A stretch of DNA of 40,778 nucleotides, from assembly GCA_019118645.1 (NCBI GenBank), contig DWYN01000119.1:1-40778 (forward strand). Reading direction: 5' to 3'. The notes under the pieces were generated by a model. The model was not told the DNA's origin. It did no database searches and saw only the letters and a list, made by a program, of their open reading frames with translations. The stretch comes from Candidatus Blautia excrementipullorum (GTDB lineage: Bacteria > Bacillota > Clostridia > Lachnospirales > Lachnospiraceae). Positions 39,332 through 40,778 of the stretch are shown here, piece after piece. Position 1 is the stretch's first letter. Every line of letters begins with the position of its first letter. The position numbers and the translations under genes are program-made.

Positions 39332-40483
39332 TTACTGGCGGAAAAATCTCCGGATTTCTTCCTCTGTGGCTTTTACCGACCCCTGGGCAAAGAAGGGTTT
39401 TCCGCCGCCCCGTCCGTTCAGCGCCTGGTTCATTTCTCTTACAAACTGACGGAGATCCCCGTCTTTTTCGCCAATAGCATATTTATATGTTCCGTCCGGG
39501 TTTTTGGAAAAGACCGCACAGCACCCGGCGCATTTCTGCATCACTGCGTCGGCCATCCTCCGCACGCTGTCCGCGTCAAGACCTTCGTGGAACAAAAGCA
39601 CGCTTCCTGCTCCTTCCCATCTGTCCGCCTCTGTCCGGCACAGCTCCTGCTCCAGATGGAGAAGCTGCCCTTTCAGACGGTAATTTTCTTCCCAGAGTCT
39701 TTCTACCGCCTGGGCCGTCTCTTCTGTTTTGGCGGAGAGCTTTACGGAAATCCGGCGGTTCTGTTCATTGATCCCGTTCAGATAATCCAGCACTCTTTTT
39801 CCGCTGATCATGGTCACGCGGACGCCTTCCCGGAAATTTTCCACTCCCAGGATCTTTACCATGCCGATCTCTCCTGTATGCGCAACATGGGTTCCGCAGC
39901 AGGCGCACAGATCCGCCCCTGGAAATTCCACCAGCCGTATCTTTCCTTCCAGATCCTTTTTGCTTCTGTAAGGAAGGCTTTTCCGTTCCTCCTCCGAGGG
40001 ATAGAAAATCTTCACTGCACTGTTTTCCCATATTTTTTCATTTGTTTTTTCTTCTATCTCCGCAAGCTGATCCTTTGTGAGCACGCCGCTGAAATCGATT
40101 GTGATTACATCGCTTCCCATGTGAAATCCGACATTTTGATAACCGTAAGCCTGGTGAACAAGCCCGCTTACCATATGCTCTCCCGAGTGCTGCTGCATCA
40201 GATCAAACCTGCGCTCCCAGTCAATCTGTCCTTCCACTGCCGTTCCCGGTTCCAGAGGTTCCGCTGTATAGTGGATCAGCTCCCCGCCTTCTTCCTGGAC
40301 ATCTGTAACCGCTATGCCATTCAGCGTTCCCAGGTCGCAGGGCTGTCCGCCTCCTTCCGGATAAAAGGCGCTTTGATCAAGAAGGATCTGATATCCCTTC
40401 TCCGCCTTCCTGCATTCTCTGACTTCCCCGTGGAACTCTCTTGTGTATACGTCTTCATAATATAATCTTTTTGTCTCTGTCAC
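39332..40483 (-). CDS. alanyl-tRNA editing protein (AlaX-L type)
   Basis: This 383-aa protein is a stand-alone version of the AlaRS editing domain that hydrolyses mischarged tRNA-Ala. The zinc motif HSGEH is at 99-103 and the second half CCGTH (195-199) followed by VAHTGEIG. After a coiled linker (about 230-290) comes a DHHA1-like domain with GRGGGKPFFAQGSVKAT at the end, so it is the long form. FYPEGGGQPCDLG near residue 40 is typical. The start is GTG 40483, with a weak site (GAAGG). A -10-like TATACT lies at 40574-40579 on minus. Function is confident at the family level. Confidence 0.92.
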   Translation of the reverse strand: MTETKRLYYEDVYTREFHGEVRECRKAEKGYQILLDQSAFYPEGGGQPCDLGTLNGIAVTDVQEEGGELIHYTAEPLEPGTAVEGQIDWERRFDLMQQHSGEHMVSGLVHQAYGYQNVGFHMGSDVITIDFSGVLTKDQLAEIEEKTNEKIWENSAVKIFYPSEEERKSLPYRSKKDLEGKIRLVEFPGADLCACCGTHVAHTGEIGMVKILGVENFREGVRVTMISGKRVLDYLNGINEQNRRISVKLSAKTEETAQAVERLWEENYRLKGQLLHLEQELCRTEADRWEGAGSVLLFHEGLDADSVRRMADAVMQKCAGCCAVFSKNPDGTYKYAIGEKDGDLRQFVREMNQALNGRGGGKPFFAQGSVKATEEEIRRFFRQ

Positions 40484-40650
40484 TTTCAGCCGCCTTCTTT
40501 CTCCTGTAATCGATCATAAACGTAGGCCCCGGCAGATCTTATTTTCCCTTCTGCTGAAGCTCTGCTTATTTTCAGTATAACACAGCTTTTCCGTCATGAA
40601 CAGATTTCCCGGAAAATGACTCCCCGGTCAGGAGATTTCTGCGGGAAGAC

Positions 40651-40686
40651 AGACAAATGCGGCCCCTGAAAGAGCCGCATTTGTCT
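40651..40686. terminator. hairpin between the partial gene and alaX
   Basis: A perfect 13-bp stem (40651-40663 with 40674-40686) with a 10-base loop lies just past the stop of the partial minus-strand gene. It lacks a clear T run on either side. Confidence 0.6.
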
Positions 40687-40696
40687 ACCGAATATT

Positions 40697-40778
40697 TTAT
40701 TCAAAAGAAAGGTTGTATTTCTCAATACTTACAGTTGCTTTTCCCTGTGCCGAGAAAGTGATCCCGTCTGCTTCCTGG
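40697..40778 (-). CDS. C-terminal end of an unidentified protein
   Basis: The last 26 residues, QEADGITFSAQGKATVSIEK and YNLSFE, end in TAA at 40697-40699. The sequence looks like strand-rich C-terminal sequence. It is too short to identify. The hairpin at 40651-40686 follows. Confidence 0.6.
   Translation of the reverse strand, partial: QEADGITFSAQGKATVSIEKYNLSFE

Noticed and set aside
38936-40465. 509-codon plus-strand open frame opposite alaX and the amidohydrolase
   Set aside because: It is the antisense shadow of two well-supported genes; its composition (Phe, Cys, Arg, His rich) is typical of such shadows.
1-40778. CRISPR arrays, tRNA or rRNA genes, phage genes
   Set aside because: No spaced direct repeats, tRNA-like cloverleaf with CCA, rRNA conserved segments or phage structural genes were noticed on either strand.

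Overview
The window looks like chromosome of a Gram-positive anaerobe of the Clostridia, most likely family Lachnospiraceae. I infer this from protein families, not from any search. The pointers are paired DnaD-like and DnaI-type helicase-loader genes, a long (393 aa) PRPP synthetase, the firmicute class of GalT, small TSCPD and CxxC proteins, DUF4367/DUF5702-type proteins, a Gram-positive Tad locus ending in an FHA protein, and a folate ECF transporter gene behind a tetrahydrofolate riboswitch. Strong AAGGAGG-type ribosome binding sites are everywhere; GTG and TTG starts are frequent. I saw no tRNA, rRNA, CRISPR array, prophage or intact insertion sequence.

Layout. (1) 1-3.8 kb, plus strand: the end of murC, a leader carrying five perfect and one near-perfect DnaA boxes, then a tight operon of a DnaD-like primosome protein, a DnaI/DnaC-type AAA+ ATPase and PRPP synthetase, closed by a bidirectional terminator. 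(2) 3.9-15.8 kb, minus strand: a membrane-tethered YhaN/YhaO-type repair nuclease pair behind asnS; then mtnN, a conserved small protein, a methyltransferase, a large membrane-anchored unknown, galK and galT, which may be partly co-transcribed. (3) 15.9-19.7 kb: a TSCPD protein and a KamA-family radical SAM enzyme on plus, a broken IS orfA closed by a palindrome, and a beta-CASP metallo-beta-lactamase RNase-like protein. (4) 20.1-25.2 kb: two exported or membrane proteins, murG, an ECF-like sigma factor with a HIT protein, a soluble orphan histidine kinase and a rhomboid protease.

(5) 25.3-34.8 kb, minus strand, is the main system: one operon of about eleven genes encoding a Gram-positive Tad/Flp pilus. 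In transcription order it runs prepilin peptidase, TadZ-like, TadA, TadB, TadC, a 59-aa Flp pilin, a DUF5702/TadG-like protein, a TadE-like protein with tandem His/Cys domains, a second short prepilin peptidase, a second TadE-like pseudopilin, and a transmembrane FHA protein. A near-consensus promoter (34802-34830) drives it. Peptidases would process the pilins, TadA would power assembly on the TadB/TadC platform, TadZ would position it, and the FHA protein may link it to phospho-signalling.

(6) 34.9-40.8 kb: a GNAT acetyltransferase, the folate transporter S component with its THF riboswitch, a small CxxC protein, a lipoprotein, an amidohydrolase, an AlaX-type alanyl-tRNA editing protein and the tail of an unknown gene.

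Most notable items: the DnaA-box clusters in front of the helicase-loader operon; the composition of the Tad operon (two peptidases, an unusual TadE-like protein, an FHA component); a probable AUU start codon on an exported protein; the riboswitch; and divergent promoters sharing one -35 hexamer.
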